Assembly: GCA_016744015.1 (NCBI GenBank) | Contig: JADGFD010000001.1 | Span: 368,423 to 432,422 of the forward strand | DNA length: 64,000 nucleotides | From: Paracoccaceae bacterium | GTDB taxonomy: Bacteria; Pseudomonadota; Alphaproteobacteria; Rhodobacterales; Rhodobacteraceae | Direction: 5' to 3' | In this document: positions 47,448 to 58,300 of the stretch, piece by piece | Layout of the letters: the number at the start of each line of letters is the position of its first letter | Position numbering within the stretch: position 1 is the stretch's first letter | Made by a program: the position numbers and the translations under genes | The notes under the pieces: model-generated | What the model saw: only the letters and a program-made list of their open reading frames with translations | Database searches by the model: none | Told to the model about the DNA's origin: nothing

Positions 47448-47809
47448 GGATGCGGCGCGTCTGGCATTGCACTGTTTTGCGAGCTTTTGCCCGCGCCGCG
47501 CTGCACCCATTGCGCCTGCTGCCTAAAGCGCCTCAGCCTCAGCGCGGCGCGAGCACGGGCTTTGCCAAGCAACACCGCCTTTGCCGCGCCGCCACCGCGT
47601 CGCACACGCATTTTTTCCGCAGGAAAAAAGCCGCCCGCAGGGCGTATGGGGAGTAGCCACGCGAAATCTGGCCGCTAATGCGCAGCTGTTTGAATTTCAG
47701 TTGAAGGACCTTACCCTCTGGTTTTCTGGCGGGAGCGCGCCATGGTTTTGCAGTGGATTGTGTCGGTGATTTGCACCTAAGTCCTTGCCTTGGCTTGCTT
47801 TTCAAAGCA

Positions 47810-47835
47810 CCACCTTTGCAAAGGGTGGGATTTTT
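47810..47835 (+). terminator. Possible terminator hairpin
   Basis: CCACCTTT and AAAGG-GTGG (one bulge) pair tightly, with GATTTTT after. It is 360 bases past the antiporter stop, in a region without genes, so it may belong to an unrecognised transcript. Confidence 0.45.
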
Positions 47836-48058
47836 ACACCTTTAGAGTAGGCCAAAGCTTAGCTCACACGGCAAGCCCATTTTTTGTCGAGCCGCTATGC
47901 GCGTTGGTTATTAAATGCCCGACACAATCCACTCCCGGACCTACACGGCCCGCTTAGGCATGAGGGGTAATTTAAGCAAATTATATGAAAATGCAGTAAA
48001 GCCAGCGCGCGGTGAATGCGGCGCAGCGCAACAGCTAAGACTGAATTCATACTGTTGG

Positions 48059-48098
48059 ATAAAGATAACTAGATACCTAGGAATCTAGTTATCTTTAT
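48059..48098. repeat. 40-bp near-perfect palindrome
   Basis: ATAAAGATAACTAGAT (48059-48074) and ATCTAGTTATCTTTAT (48083-48098) are exact inverted copies of 16 bases. The 8-base centre ACCTAGGA contains CCTAGG, so only one A-A mismatch interrupts symmetry over the full 40 bases. The area is AT-rich and unlike the flanking DNA. No T tract or nearby gene end makes it a usual terminator. It could be a protein-binding site or recombination remnant. Confidence 0.8.
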
Positions 48099-48295
48099 AG
48101 ATGAAACTTGTTATATATATCATAATGTTACGGGGAGATGCGTGCAGGTTTAGTGCTGGGAAAGCCAAGCAATACTATTTGACTTGATCATCGCAGTGCC
48201 TGCAAAAAATGCAAATTTTCTCCGAGTTTCTATGTCGAGCTTGAAGGCCTCATATTATTCATAAATATTTTATACTAGCAGATAAAGGAGACCCA

Positions 48296-48660
48296 ATTGC
48301 GATCACCCCGGCTTATGCTTCTTGCCATCTCACCCTCGCGGATAACCGCGCGAAAGAGCTTTCATATCTAGTGCCAATCATGCCCGAAACGCTGGCAAAA
48401 TACGGTAACCTTCAGGTGCCCGCGATCAAAAACCTCGATATCATCACTGATAACGGGGAGCGTTTTCTGGAGCTGCGGATGCTTCAAAGCCAAGATAGCT
48501 ATCGCGCTGAAGTGTCTGTTGATTTACTCTATGATGAGGGCGACACGGTTGCCTATCAACGGCGGCTCCGCAGATTCGGGCACTGCCCCAGAGAACCACT
48601 GGTGGATGTTGGGCCAAAATCTATCTGGATGATTTGCAGATTGAACACCTACAGGACTAA
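48296..48660 (+). pseudogene. Frameshifted gene remnant, unrecognised family
   Basis: The frame from 48296 runs in protein-like fashion (ITPAYASCHLTLADNRAKEL to LLYDEGDTVAY near 48554), with AAAGGAG five bases before an apparent ATT start. Then the natural continuation lies in another frame, TAAPQIRALPQR through AKIYLDDLQIEHLQD and TAA at 48658-48660. One base lost or gained around 48550-48575 would explain it. The original family is not identified. It stands directly before fur. Confidence 0.5.
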
Positions 48661-48720
48661 GGATAGCGCTTCCCCCCGCGCGCGCCATCTTATAAGATAC
48701 CCGCAAAGGGTGGTAAAGGC

Positions 48721-49134
48721 ATGACACAAGACTCCATTATTGCGCGCTGTGAGGAAAACGGCCTGCGGATGACTGACCAGCGGCGGGTGATTGCCCGCGT
48801 GCTGGAGGGCTGTGCTGACCACCCGGACGTGGAGGAGATTTACCTGCGCGCCAGCAAGGTAGACCCGCGCATCAGCCTTGCTACGGTTTATCGCACCGTA
48901 AAACTATTTGAAGAAACCAGCATTTTGGAGCGGCATGAGTTTGGCGACGGGCGCGCGCGCTATGAGGATGCTGATCGCGAGCATCACGATCATTTATTTG
49001 ACATCCAGACGGGGGCGGTTATTGAATTCTGCGACCCCGAGATTGAAGCGCTGCAAGAGCGAATCGCGGAAAAGCTCGGCTATGAGCTGCGCGGCCATAA
49101 GCTGGAGCTTTACGGGGTGCCTTTGAAAAAGTAA
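48721..49134 (+). CDS. fur: Fur-family metalloregulator (Mur/Fur)
   Basis: A 137-residue repressor of the Fur superfamily. It has the N-terminal winged helix (MTDQRRVIARVLEGCADHPD, then SLATVYRTVKLFEE) and the metal motif HHDHLFD. In Rhizobiales and Rhodobacterales the orthologue (ending LELYGVPLKK) is usually Mur, responsive to manganese. It should control transport genes elsewhere. The ATG at 48721 follows GGTAAAGGC. It precedes an EamA gene by 27 bases, perhaps an operon. Confidence 0.88.
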   Translation: MTQDSIIARCEENGLRMTDQRRVIARVLEGCADHPDVEEIYLRASKVDPRISLATVYRTVKLFEETSILERHEFGDGRARYEDADREHHDHLFDIQTGAVIEFCDPEIEALQERIAEKLGYELRGHKLELYGVPLKK

Positions 49135-49161
49135 TTTGCCCCGCAGAGGGCGGGAGCGCAG

Positions 49162-50037
49162 ATGAAAAACTCCGATAATTTGATCGGCATCATGTTGATG
49201 CTGGGTGCGATGGCGATGTTTGCTATTGAGGATGCTTTTATCAAAAAGCTTTCAGCGGGCATCGGCACGGGGCAGATATTGGTGCTTCTCGGCATTGGCG
49301 GCTTTGCTATTTTTGCGGCGATTGCCAAGCGACAAGGCGCGCAGATTTTTAGCCGAGATTTGCTGCTGGGGCCGGTATTGCTGCGCAATTTTGGGGAGAT
49401 CATGGGCACATCGGGCTATGTGCTTGCCGTGGTGCTCACCCCGCTTTCAAGCGCTTCAGCCATTTTGCAGGCCACGCCTTTGGCGGTGGCGCTGGGCGCG
49501 GCGCTGTTTTTGGGCCAAGCCGTGGGGTGGCGGCGCTGGGTTGCAATTATTGCTGGCTTTATCGGGGTGCTGATTGTGATCAGACCGGGGCTGGAGGGCT
49601 TTCAGCCTGCCTCACTTTTTGCGGTGCAAGGGGTGATCGGGCTATCCATCCGGGATCTCGCCACACGGGCGATGCCGAGCCGCGTGAGCAGCATGGTGCT
49701 TTCGGCCTTTGGCTTTGGCGTGGTCATTCCTGCGGGGATGGTGATAATGCTTTTTGAAGGGCCAGCCGTGATGCCCGATGGCGCGCAATCCTTGCTGATT
49801 GCTGCGGCGCTTATCGTAGGGCCGGTGGGCTATTACATGATCGTCGCCGCGATGCGGGTTGGCGAGGTGGCTGTGGTAACCCCCTACCGCTATGTGCGGC
49901 TGGTTTTTGCCATGATCATCGGTGTTCTGGCCTTTGGCGAGGTGCTTGATTTTTACACCCTTCTTGGCGCGAGTATTATCATCAGCTCGGGGCTGTTTAC
50001 GATCTATCGCGAGCGGATGGCCCGAAAAGCGCTTTAA
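49162..50037 (+). CDS. EamA/DMT-family transporter
   Basis: A second ten-helix permease of 291 residues. It is not close to the one at 18 kb. Two EamA repeats start at IGIMLMLGAMAMFAIEDAFI and FAVQGVIGLSIRDLATRAM. Conserved MRVGEVAVVTPYRYVRLVFA closes the second. The substrate is unknown; export of a metabolite is the usual role. GGGAG precedes the ATG. It lies 27 bases after fur and 62 before eno. Confidence 0.85.
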   Translation: MKNSDNLIGIMLMLGAMAMFAIEDAFIKKLSAGIGTGQILVLLGIGGFAIFAAIAKRQGAQIFSRDLLLGPVLLRNFGEIMGTSGYVLAVVLTPLSSASAILQATPLAVALGAALFLGQAVGWRRWVAIIAGFIGVLIVIRPGLEGFQPASLFAVQGVIGLSIRDLATRAMPSRVSSMVLSAFGFGVVIPAGMVIMLFEGPAVMPDGAQSLLIAAALIVGPVGYYMIVAAMRVGEVAVVTPYRYVRLVFAMIIGVLAFGEVLDFYTLLGASIIISSGLFTIYRERMARKAL

Positions 50038-50084
50038 ATCTGGCCGAGCACGGTATACACAGCGCGCAACAACAACCCAAGTAG

Positions 50085-51377
<1,293 letters not shown>

Positions 51378-51488
51378 GGTCTGCGCCACAATCATTACGA
51401 ATGATCATGGAACGCTACCTTCATCTTTTGGTTGATTGCGGCCCCAAACTCGTGTTTGGTGTCTAGATACGGAATATGGAGGTGAAGA

Positions 51489-52082
51489 ATGCGGTCCTTT
51501 AAAATTGTGGCGACATCCATTGTGTTGAGCCTATTTTCGCTCAATAGCGCGGCGGGCTCACCCTTTGACCAATATTTTAAACTGTCGGATCTTGCAGACC
51601 CTGCGCAGCTACAGAATATTGTGGTAAGGGTCGAAAGCCCTTCTGACATTTTGGACCTTGCGGTCACTGACCTTAAGCTCGAAATATTTCAATATGAGGG
51701 CGTTGCTCGAGAGGCCTTGCTGGCCCCCAATGCGCTTGAAGCACCCGCCATGTTTAGCGGGTTTATGGTGAATTTTGACGTGGTCGCAGGCGGAAAGCTT
51801 TATCGAGATGGGGCCGGGATTTGTAGCCAGTGGGCGGATGACCACAGCCTGTGCGGAGTGGAATGCGATGGCGGACATTTTGAGATGCGCCGCGAGATTT
51901 CGGATGGCACTTATTTGCTGACCTTAAAACTACGCACCTTTCCGGAGCTATTTGAAAACCATACCCGCACGGCGTTTAACATCGGGTTTTGCGGCGAAGG
52001 GGATGGGTTTTACGCGCTTGCCCCTGCCTCTGAGGCCCCCGCCGAAATCACATTTTCCGTGCCTTTATACTATCTGGACTGA
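51489..52082 (+). CDS. Exported protein of unknown function
   Basis: A 197-residue protein, not recognised. It has a signal peptide (hydrophobic residues 6-20, cleavage near AAG-SPF). Four cysteines in the central part (GICSQWADDHSLCGVECDGG) and one in FNIGFCGEG suggest disulfides in the periplasm. The start is well supported by GGAGGTGAA. It runs into the DUF985 gene after two bases. Confidence 0.7.
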   Translation: MRSFKIVATSIVLSLFSLNSAAGSPFDQYFKLSDLADPAQLQNIVVRVESPSDILDLAVTDLKLEIFQYEGVAREALLAPNALEAPAMFSGFMVNFDVVAGGKLYRDGAGICSQWADDHSLCGVECDGGHFEMRREISDGTYLLTLKLRTFPELFENHTRTAFNIGFCGEGDGFYALAPASEAPAEITFSVPLYYLD

Positions 52083-52084
52083 CT

Positions 52085-52510
52085 ATGCCCCAAACCGCTA
52101 AACGCATTATCGCGCAGCTTGACCTTTCGCCCCACCCCGAGGGCGGGTGGTATCGGCAGACATGGCTGGCCAGTGGCGTGGGGCGGCCTTCGGGGAGTGC
52201 GATTTATTATTTGCTGGAAGCGGGGCAAAGCTCACACTGGCATTGGATTGATGCAACGGAGATTTGGCATTTTCATGCAGGGGCGCCCTTGGTGCTTTCA
52301 ACGGCGACAAGCGACGCGGGGCCGGTGGTGGAAACGCTGCTGGGGCCGGATATTTTGGCGGGGCAACAGGCGCAGGTGATTGTGCCCGTGCAGCACTGGC
52401 AGGCGGCGCGCAGCACGGGGGATTATACGCTGGTGGGCTGCACCGTTTCGCCCGCGTTCAGCTTTGAGGGCTTTCATATGGCCGCGCCGGGCTGGGCACC
52501 GGGGCGCTAG
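52085..52510 (+). CDS. DUF985 cupin protein
   Basis: A cytoplasmic cupin of 141 residues, DUF985 family. It has HPEGGWYRQTW at residues 17-27, SAIYYLLEAGQSSHWHWIDA, EIWHFHAGAPL (metal His residues) and VGCTVSPAFSFEGFHMA. Its substrate is unknown. The gene converges with the Coa1-like gene and overlaps it by four bases at the 3' ends, tail to tail. Confidence 0.85.
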   Translation: MPQTAKRIIAQLDLSPHPEGGWYRQTWLASGVGRPSGSAIYYLLEAGQSSHWHWIDATEIWHFHAGAPLVLSTATSDAGPVVETLLGPDILAGQQAQVIVPVQHWQAARSTGDYTLVGCTVSPAFSFEGFHMAAPGWAPGR

Positions 52511-52965
52511 GATTCTTGCGCGGATTCGCCAAGAAACAGTATATTGCGGGAGTTGCGGATAATCAGCGGGGCGTTGGCGCAGTCTGATTGCAAAACCATC
52601 AGGTAAATATCCCATGTTCCCATATGTTTATCCGCGCGGACATAATAAACCCCCTCACATTTGGAGCCTTTAACGGCCAGCGTGTATCGGGCCACGCCGT
52701 CCATATTTTCAAGGTTCACACTGCCCTCCAAAATATCGCCAACCTCGATAGGGCTGCCCAAAATGGCCTTGGCGGCCCTGTTTTCCGCGAGCAGGCGCAC
52801 ACTTTCGCTATAGGCAAAAGTGCCGCGCATTATTTTGTCAAACGAAACCACTAATTTGGAGACCCCAAAGCCAGCGGCGGCGATGACAAGCATTGCAATG
52901 AGCAGGATTTTCAAGCCCGAAAGCTTTGGTTTGATCTTCTTGGGCGGGGTTCCGTCAACGGCCAT
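52507..52965 (-). CDS. Coa1-like membrane protein
   Basis: A 152-residue protein with one N-terminal helix (LKILLIAMLVIAAAGFGV). The rest resembles the Coa1/Tim21-type domain: an AKAILGSPIEVGDILEG segment, then RYTLAVKGSKCEGVYYVRA and the W at TWDIYLMVLQSD. Coa1 assists cytochrome oxidase assembly in mitochondria; in bacteria the role is not established. AGGAG precedes the ATG. Confidence is moderate because the match is by motif only. Confidence 0.55.
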   Translation of the reverse strand: MAVDGTPPKKIKPKLSGLKILLIAMLVIAAAGFGVSKLVVSFDKIMRGTFAYSESVRLLAENRAAKAILGSPIEVGDILEGSVNLENMDGVARYTLAVKGSKCEGVYYVRADKHMGTWDIYLMVLQSDCANAPLIIRNSRNILFLGESAQES

Positions 52966-53097
52966 GGGGGCTCCTGTTTGTCATGCACGTTAGAATTGCT
53001 ATATAATTTTGCGCAGCGTCGCAAACAATAAGGCGCTGGATTGCTGGACCATGGGGCCGCAACACGCTAAAAGGCAGCAAGCCATATTGGAAAGCTG

Positions 53098-53727
53098 ATG
53101 ACCGAACAAGATTTTGCCCAGATTTATCTGACAACCCCTACCGAATTTGATTTGGAAAGCTTTAAGCCGCGACTAGAGGCGGTGCTGGCGGCGGTGCCGG
53201 TTGCCTGTGTGCGCATTGCGCTGGCAACAACAGATGCGGGGCTGCTCGGGCGGGCTGCTGACCAGCTGCGGGATATTTGCCATGCGCGGGATGTTGCCAT
53301 TGTGGTGGATGAGCATTTTCGAATTGTAGAGAAGCACGGGCTGGACGGCGTGCATTTGGTGAGCGCTTCGCGCAATGTGCGCGAGGCGCGCAAGGTGCTG
53401 GGGCCGGATGCCATTGTGGGGGCGTATTGCGGCAGCTCCAAGCATGCGGGCATGACAGCCGCCGAGATCGGCGTGGACTATATTAGCTTTGGCCCAGTGG
53501 GCGATATGGCCGGGCTTGGGGATGGCGCGCGCGCCGAGGCGGCCCTTTTTCAGTGGTGGAGCGAGATGATTGAGGTGCCGGTGGTGGCCGAGGGCGGATT
53601 GGATGATGACAGCCTGCGCACGGTGCGAGACCACGCGGATTTTGTGACTTTTGGCAGCGAGATATGGCAAGCCGAGGATGCCGCGGCCGAGGCTGTGCGG
53701 CTCGTTGAAATACTCAAAGGGGCCTAA
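53098..53727 (+). CDS. ThiE/TenI-like thiamine phosphate synthase family protein
   Basis: A 209-residue TIM-barrel protein. GAYCGSSKHAGMTAAEIGVD and DYISFGPV match the ThiE phosphate and product site, and AEGGLDDDSLRTVRDHAD is the last barrel loop. The usual Q-x-R-x-K pyrimidine residues of ThiE are not clear, so the enzyme may be TenI-like or diverged. It is followed by galE two bases on, so an operon is likely. Confidence 0.7.
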   Translation: MTEQDFAQIYLTTPTEFDLESFKPRLEAVLAAVPVACVRIALATTDAGLLGRAADQLRDICHARDVAIVVDEHFRIVEKHGLDGVHLVSASRNVREARKVLGPDAIVGAYCGSSKHAGMTAAEIGVDYISFGPVGDMAGLGDGARAEAALFQWWSEMIEVPVVAEGGLDDDSLRTVRDHADFVTFGSEIWQAEDAAAEAVRLVEILKGA

Positions 53728-53728
53728 T

Positions 53729-54760
53729 ATGCCTAAGATCCTTGCAACCGGCGGGGCCGGATTCATTGGTAGCCATGTGGTGCTTGAGCTGCTGAATAGC
53801 GGCTATGAGGTGGTGGTTTTTGATAACCTGTCCAACTCAACGCGCATGTCGATTGAGCGGGTTGGGCGGATGTCTAATGGTGCGCCAGTGTTTATTGAAG
53901 GGGATATTCGAGACGGGGCGGCGCTGGATGCGCTGTTTGAAGCGCATGATATTGCCGCCGTTATCCACCTTGCGGGGCTAAAGGCCGTGGGGGAATCTGT
54001 GAGCCACCCCGAGCTTTATTACGATGTAAATGTAGCGGGCAGCACCTGCCTTTTTAACGCCATGCTTCGGCACGGGGTAAAGCACGGGGTGTTTTCATCC
54101 TCCGCCACGGTGTATGGCGAGCCTGCGCCCGAAACCATGCCGATGGACGAGCATGTGCCCACGGGGCCAGTCAACCCTTATGGCAAAACCAAGCTGATGG
54201 TGGAGCAGATTCTCACGGATATTACCAGCATCGGGCCGGGCTGGCGCTCAATGGTGCTGCGGTATTTTAACCCCGTGGGGGCGCATAAATCCGGGCAAAT
54301 CGGGGAAGACCCGCTGGGATTTCCGGACAACCTGTTTCCGTTTATTGCGCAGGTGGCGACGGGGCGGCGGGAGATTTTGAACATATTTGGCGATGATTAT
54401 GACACGCCGGATGGCACCGCTATTAGGGACTACATCCATGTGGTGGACTTGGCGCGCGGGCATGTGAGGGCGATTGACTATTTGCTGAGCAGCAAGGCTG
54501 TGGGGAATGAAACGCCGGTGGTGAACCTTGGCACCGGACACGGCGCGAGCGTGAAGGAGGTGCATGCCGCGTGGGAGGCGGCGTGCGGCTTTAAGATTGC
54601 CGCAAAAGTCGCGCCGCGCCGCGCAGGGGATGTGACGATTTATTGCGCCGATGCGCGTAAGGCCAAAGCCATGCTGGGCTGGGAAGCCGAATTTGACCTT
54701 GAAAAAATGTGTGAGGACCACTGGCGCTGGCAAGCGGCCAACCCCGAGGGCTATCGCTAG
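53729..54760 (+). CDS. galE: GalE, UDP-glucose 4-epimerase
   Basis: Interconverts UDP-glucose and UDP-galactose for cell-surface polysaccharide, 343 residues. The NAD fingerprint is TGGAGFIGSH (residues 7-16), the catalytic Y151-x-x-x-K155 in YGKTK with the Ser in FSSSATVYGE. RDYIHVVDLARGH and the terminal GWEAEFDLEKMCEDHWRWQ are typical. The ATG at 53729 follows AAAGGGG; an earlier frame lies inside thiE. Confidence 0.95.
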   Translation: MPKILATGGAGFIGSHVVLELLNSGYEVVVFDNLSNSTRMSIERVGRMSNGAPVFIEGDIRDGAALDALFEAHDIAAVIHLAGLKAVGESVSHPELYYDVNVAGSTCLFNAMLRHGVKHGVFSSSATVYGEPAPETMPMDEHVPTGPVNPYGKTKLMVEQILTDITSIGPGWRSMVLRYFNPVGAHKSGQIGEDPLGFPDNLFPFIAQVATGRREILNIFGDDYDTPDGTAIRDYIHVVDLARGHVRAIDYLLSSKAVGNETPVVNLGTGHGASVKEVHAAWEAACGFKIAAKVAPRRAGDVTIYCADARKAKAMLGWEAEFDLEKMCEDHWRWQAANPEGYR

Positions 54761-54822
54761 CACTGGTAATGCGCATGGTTTGTTATTAAGTGTTGCCTAG
54801 GCTGAAACATTAAGGAATTACC

Positions 54823-55329
54823 GTGGTTATTATAGAAATCTTTATCATCCTTTCGCTTTATATTTATGCGCTGTTTCGCCTGCCCGAAATGCGCATTGCC
54901 GGCACTATTATTGCAGCCACACTTATTGGCGGTTTGGCCTACTATACCTTCACCGCGCCCTCGGCCTCTGAAGAAGAGCTAAACCAGATTGCGATTAATG
55001 AGATTGCGCTGGAAGAGGTTGATTTGGTGCTTGGCCCGCGCGTGGCCACGCTGAGCGGGCGGGTGATTAACAACTCTGAAGGCTATGTGCTGACCGGCAT
55101 TTTGTTTGACGTAAAGCTTTATGATTGCCCCGCAGAAACCACCCCCCTGCCCGACTGCTTTATCATTGGAGAAGACGAAAGCGAGGCGCGGCTTACGGCC
55201 CCTTCGGGCCAGCTCAGAGCCTTTGACGCCACACTTTTGTTTAATGACTTGCCCGCCGTGGAAGGGATTCAGCGCTGGGGCTATGAGGTGAAAACCTTGC
55301 GTGCGCTAGAGACCGCCACAGCGGAATAA
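54823..55329 (+). CDS. Small membrane protein of unknown function
   Basis: A 168-residue protein starting at GTG (AAGGAA lies five bases upstream). Two N-terminal hydrophobic segments (IIEIFIILSLYIYALFRL and IAGTIIAATLIGGLAYYTF), then a soluble domain with ATLSGRVINNSEGYVLTGIL and KLYDCPA, perhaps an FxLYD-like fold, with RWGYEVKTLRALE at the end. Its position directly before the alpha-2-macroglobulin gene is the only hint of role. Confidence 0.65.
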   Translation: MVIIEIFIILSLYIYALFRLPEMRIAGTIIAATLIGGLAYYTFTAPSASEEELNQIAINEIALEEVDLVLGPRVATLSGRVINNSEGYVLTGILFDVKLYDCPAETTPLPDCFIIGEDESEARLTAPSGQLRAFDATLLFNDLPAVEGIQRWGYEVKTLRALETATAE

Positions 55330-55383
55330 TATTTTACGCGACTTAAAGATTCCTGCTATAGTTGCGGTATTAAAACCACAATT

Positions 55384-58300
55384 ATGAGATTTTATATGTC
55401 AGCCTTCCGTATTTCCGCCGTTATGGCATTGATTTCTATTGCTTTTCCCAGTTTTGCCGAAGATAGCCCGATTCCCGAGCGGCGCAGCATGGCCCATGAA
55501 AGCAGTGATCTTTACGGCGGCGATATTCGCACAATTTTAGACACTACGCTGGATATTTGCGAAAATGCCTGCCTTGAGAATGCAAGCTGCACGGCGCTGA
55601 CCTTTAACCAGATCAAAGGCGCGTGTTTTTTGAAAAACACCGCCGGGGAGCGGAGCCTTTTTAATGGCGCGATCTCGCTTGAGATCGTAAACACCCCCTC
55701 GGCGCTGATCGCGCGCGGGATTTTGCAGCAAGAAGACCTAACGTTTTTGCCAGACGGATATTTGGCGCGGGCCACACGGCGGGCGGCCCAGATCGGACGG
55801 CAATATCCGGTCAATGACGCGGGCATAAGCGAGCTGCGGTTGCGCTTTGAGGGGGCGGTGGCGGCCAACGCCCATAGCAATGCGCTGAACTACGTCGCGC
55901 AAATGCTAAGCTTTGAAGATAGCAGCGAGAACTGGCTGAATGTGGCAACATTGGCGAGTAAAATCGCAAAGGTCGATAGCCAACGGGCCAGCAGCATGCG
56001 CAGCCTTGCCCGCGATGCCAGCGTGAACACATATTTGCGCAGTGGAAACAATGTGGAACGGGCCACGGCAATGGTGCTATTGGCGCAATTGCTGGAGCAG
56101 GCCAATAACGGGCGGCGCTCGATTGATGCTTTGCGGCTGGCGCAAAGCCTGGATGCCAGGTCCAGCACCGAAGAGGCACTGAACCGCGCCATCGGGCTAT
56201 TTGGCTTTCGGGTGATTGATACCCAAGTGGATAACAATGCCGAGCGGCCACGGATATGCGTGAACTTTAATGAAGACCTTGCCGAGCTGGGCGTGGATTA
56301 CGCCAACTTTGTGCGCTCGGGCAATTTGCCGGTGGAAGCTGAAGCGTCACAGCTGTGCTTTGATGGGGTAACCCACGGGCAAACTTACCAAATTACGCTG
56401 CGTGAGGGGCTGCCTGCGGCCAGTGGCGAAGTGCTGGTGAAGTCTTCCACAGTTTCAACCTATGTGCGAGATCGTGACCCGAGCGTGCATTTTATTGGCC
56501 GCTCTTACGTGCTGCCCATGAGCGACGCGCCGGCGATTCCGGTGGTGACGGTGAATGCTAGTGAGGTTGAGTTGCGGCTCTCGCGCATTGGCGAGCGCAA
56601 CCTTGTGCCGACCATGCTTTACGGTATTTTGAACGAGAATCTAGACCGGTATTCCGAGGGGGATATTGCAAATGAGCGTGGCGAAGAACTGTGGCGTGGC
56701 GTTGGCGAGGTGGGCAACACGCTGAATGCAGATGTCATCACCGCCCTGCCCCTTTCGACCGCAATCAAGGATTTTGAGCCGGGGATCTATGCGATGACGG
56801 CGCGAATTTCGGGCAGTGGTGAGCCTTGGGAAGAAGCAGCCACGCAATGGTTTATTGTAACCGACCTGGGCGTGGAAACCATGCTCGGGGCTGACGGGCT
56901 ACACGCCTTTGCGAGGTCTCTGCGCAGCGCGGAGGCGCTGGAAGGCATAACCGCACGGCTGGTGGCGAGCAATAATGATGTGCTATTTGAAGCGATGACC
57001 GACGCCGCGGGCTATGCTCATATTCCGGTAGGCTATACCAGCGGTGAAGGGGGCAATAGCCCAGCTATGCTGCAACTGGTAAGCGCCAGCGGTGATTTTG
57101 CTTTTATTGACCTCAATGAAGCCGCGATGGACCTTTCTGACCGCGGGGTTGCCGGGCGAAGCTCTCCCGCTAAAATCGACATTTTTGCCAGCTTTGAGCG
57201 CGGGGCGTATCGGCCGGGGGAAGCTGTTTTTGCCACAATTCTGGCGCGGAATGCGCAGGTGGATGCCACGTCGGAGCTGCCGTTGACGGCGGTGCTTTTC
57301 CGGCCCGATGGCGTGGAAGCCAGCCGGTATTTACTAGCGGATGCAGGCGCTGGCGGGCGGGTGTTTGAGCACCCGCTTTCCAGCGGTGCGATGCGGGGCA
57401 CGTGGCGGCTGGATATTCATGCCGACCCAAAGGAAGCCAGCTTAAAAACCATGCGGTTTCTGGTGGAGGACTTCGTGCCGGAACGCATTGATTTTACGCT
57501 GGAAATGACTGAGGGCGCGGTGCGACCCACGGCGCAGCCATCATTGCATATTGAGGCGGCTTATCTTTACGGCGCGCCCGCAAACGGGCTGAGCATAAAT
57601 GGCGAGGTGGAGGTGACCACAACGCGGGGGTATGCGGGCTATCCGGGCTATAAGTTTGGGCTGGTGGATGAGCCATTTATCAACGGCTATCAGGGCATTT
57701 CTTCGGAGGTGGAAACCGATGAAAACGGGCGGCTCACGGTGGCACTTACGTTGCCCAGCATGGAGCCTGTTACCAAACCCTTGCAAATGCGGGCAACCGT
57801 GCGGATGGCCGATGGCTCTGGCCGACCGGTGGAGCGAAGCATTACGCGGGAAATTCTACCGGACGGGCCACGCATTGGCATTAAGCCCTTGTTTGACGGC
57901 GCGCTGCGCGAAGGGGCCGAGGCGGCTTTTGAGATTATCGCGATTGATGAACATGCGGCGCGGGCGGGCATGGAAAATGTGAGCTGGGTGCTTTCACGCG
58001 TTGAGCGGCGCTACCAGTGGTATAAGTATAATGGCCGCTGGAACTGGGAGCCCATTACACGGCGGGTGCACGTGGCCAATGGTGAGTTGAACCTGAGCGC
58101 GGGCGAAGCGGCGCGGATTGCGGCGCGGATCGACTGGGGGCGCTATGAGCTGAAAATCGTAAATTCTGATGGCAGCTATACGGCAAGCTCTTTCAGCTTT
58201 AGCTCTGGCTGGTGGAGCGCGGATGCGAGCACCGACACGCCTGATGTGCTGGATGTGAGCCTTGATAAGGCGAAATATGACATTGGTGATGTGGCCCAGC

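Larger units (their letters stand above)
47448..48295. other. Gene-poor stretch of about 850 bases
   Basis: No convincing gene. The first 210 bases are GC-rich, with the 14-mer TGCCCGCGCCGCGC (47488-47501), a hairpin TTTTTTCC-GCA-GGAAAAAA (47611-47629) and a GCCCGCAGGGC hairpin just after. Similar pieces recur after infC. From about 47840 the DNA becomes AT-rich and holds the 40-bp palindrome. Frames of 60-90 residues here are biased and lack ribosome sites. Confidence 0.6.

Noticed and set aside
47450..47805. Overlapping 60-90 codon frames on both strands
   Set aside because: They are biased in composition by GC-rich repeats, lack ribosome sites and do not resemble proteins.
51391..51405. 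ATCATT-ACG-AATGAT inverted repeat after eno
   Set aside because: Short arms and no T tract; common by chance in this DNA.
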